Source: Nanobdellota archaeon (GTDB taxonomy: Archaea > Nanobdellota > Nanobdellia > Woesearchaeales > GW2011-AR9). From it: a stretch of DNA of 5,247 nucleotides. A model generated the notes under the pieces. The model saw nothing but the letters and a program-made list of their open reading frames with translations. It searched no databases and was not told the origin of the DNA. Positions 4,548-5,247 of this stretch are shown here, one piece after another. The stretch covers positions 1 to 5,247 of the forward strand of contig JAUYQE010000032.1 of the NCBI GenBank assembly GCA_030695605.1, read 5' to 3'. The translations under genes and the position numbers were made by a program. Within the stretch, counting starts at the first letter, position 1, and every line of letters starts with the position of its first letter.

Positions 4548-4804
4548 AGACTCTAGACATGGTGTCCCCTCAATTTCAGGAGATTGTTACTTTTCTGCAG
4601 GCTTTCCAGGAAGAGGAAGGGCTGAGCAAAAAAATGAAAGAGCGAGTAAACAGCGTCATTCTGCTGCTGCAAGGCAATTCTTCGTTGGTGATCGAGAAAT
4701 CTTTAGCAGCGCTTGAAGAGCTCGGCTCTCTGGAAATGTCTTCCTACCATCGCACCAAAATCTGGGAAGCAGCGAGCATGCTGGAAAGTGTGCTGGCTCG
4801 CTAA
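4544..4804 (+). CDS. UPF0147 family protein
   Basis: This 86-residue, all-helical protein belongs to the small archaeal family UPF0147, whose function is unknown. The diagnostic part is the C-terminal half: the ALEELGSLEMSSYHRTKIWE segment followed by AASMLESVL, matching the family pattern A---L-E------M---RT-IW----LE. The length is typical. The GTG at 4544 overlaps the prefoldin stop (GTGA), suggesting translational coupling. An alternative ATG at 4559 would give 81 residues and cannot be excluded; neither has a good Shine-Dalgarno. Its place after eL43, rpoP and prefoldin suggests a housekeeping role in gene expression or folding (inference). Confidence 0.85.
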   Translation: MKTLDMVSPQFQEIVTFLQAFQEEEGLSKKMKERVNSVILLLQGNSSLVIEKSLAALEELGSLEMSSYHRTKIWEAASMLESVLAR

Positions 4805-4806
4805 GA

Positions 4807-4842
4807 TTTGTTTACTTTTTCTGGCCTCTTTCCTCTTTTTTT
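4807..4842 (+). terminator. T-rich terminator of the eL43-UPF0147 operon
   Basis: Right after the UPF0147 stop come a T5 run (4816-4820) and a T7 run (4836-4842) in a pyrimidine-rich stretch. This is the expected archaeal terminator for the four-gene operon. No comparable T-run is seen on the minus strand for the convergent MscS gene. Confidence 0.5.
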
Positions 4843-4849
4843 CTTGAGT

Positions 4850-5247
4850 TCATTCCCGAACCCGAAACTTTGATTTCAGAAAAAGAGCATTCGGCACATA
4901 CAGCGTATCCCCCCGCTCCGTGCGGATTTCTGTCTCGAGATAGCCGATACGTTCCACCACCCCTGCGATTTCTTTCACGGTAATGCTTCGCCCTACTTTG
5001 ACATGCCCTTGCTTCTGGATAACCAACCAGCCAATAACGTTGGGAATGACATCTTTCAGGCCGACGAAGAACGTCAAAAGCACCAGCAGGAGCAGCGCTC
5101 CCGCAAATAGGTACAGCGCATAGGAGCGGATGCCCAAATGGTCCAGAAAGAAAAGCACGGTAAATAAATAGATGATCCAAGAAGCCAACGCGCTCAGCCA
5201 TTTTTCTCCGTCGTAGGGCAAGCTCACTTTGCGCAGGAGGGCGTTCA
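4850..5247 (-). CDS. Small mechanosensitive ion channel (MscS family), 5' end at or beyond window edge
   Basis: The frame is open from the right edge to the TGA at 4850-4852. Numbering from a possible GTG at 5227, it has a membrane helix at about 11-31 (LSALASWIIYLFTVLFFLDHL), a second long hydrophobic stretch at about 37-70 that includes the pore-lining-like VGLKDVIPNVIGWLVI, then the MscS beta domain (about 71-125): VGRSITVKEIAGVVERIGYLETEIRTERGDTLYVPNALF. The GVV-RIGYLET-IRT---D-LYVPN pattern is typical of MscS, which opens under membrane tension to release solutes. It stops right after the beta domain and lacks the usual C-terminal alpha/beta cage domain. Upstream of the GTG the frame continues as NALLRK preceded by xTG at the edge, so the true start is probably at or beyond 5247. 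Confidence 0.85.
   Translation of the reverse strand, partial: NALLRKVSLPYDGEKWLSALASWIIYLFTVLFFLDHLGIRSYALYLFAGALLLLVLLTFFVGLKDVIPNVIGWLVIQKQGHVKVGRSITVKEIAGVVERIGYLETEIRTERGDTLYVPNALFLKSKFRVRE

Overview
This is archaeal DNA. The strongest evidence is a head-to-tail set of archaeal/eukaryotic-type information genes (ribosomal protein eL43/L37Ae, RNA polymerase subunit Rpo12/RpoP, prefoldin beta, UPF0147), together with a tRNA-Pro interrupted by two short introns that can form bulge-helix-bulge-like splice structures. Promoters also look archaeal: three genes carry a TATA-like box 25-28 nt before the start codon, which implies leaderless mRNAs. Proteins are short for their families and gaps are small, which would suit a small-genome (for example DPANN-type) archaeon, but the lineage is inference only.

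Layout from left to right: (1) 1-139, the 3' end of an archaeal-type tyrosyl-tRNA synthetase on the + strand. (2) 149-1351, on the - strand, an M16B zinc peptidase with all catalytic residues. (3) 1352-1620, a 269-nt gap holding a foldback element (1410-1577). It is bounded by a near-perfect 17-bp inverted repeat, carries further nested hairpins, and is flanked directly by AGAAAA on both sides. The divergent promoters of the two neighbouring peptidase genes lie outside it. (4) 1621-2661, on the + strand, an M24 (Xaa-Pro dipeptidase/aminopeptidase-like) metallopeptidase. (5) 2665-3567, on the - strand, a 300-residue coiled-coil-rich protein of unknown function, converging on the M24 gene with 3 nt between stop codons. 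(6) 3568-3711, a short gap with a possible 26-codon ORF. (7) 3712-3833, tRNA-Pro(UGG) with one intron at 37/38 and a second in the T-loop at 59/60. (8) 3859-4804, a tight + strand operon: eL43, rpoP, prefoldin beta, UPF0147. (9) 4850 to the right edge, on the - strand, a small MscS-type channel gene whose 5' end is at or beyond the window edge.

The 3859-4804 operon resembles the distal part of the known archaeal exosome/ribosome superoperon (L37Ae, RpoP, prefoldin beta), here detached from the exosome genes and placed 25 nt behind a tRNA gene. It supplies translation, transcription and chaperone parts. The two peptidases are divergently oriented around the foldback element, and nothing else links them functionally.

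The most notable items are the doubly interrupted tRNA-Pro and the foldback element at 1410-1577, which looks either like a small non-autonomous mobile element or like a structured RNA. I see no complete new multi-gene defence or metabolic system.
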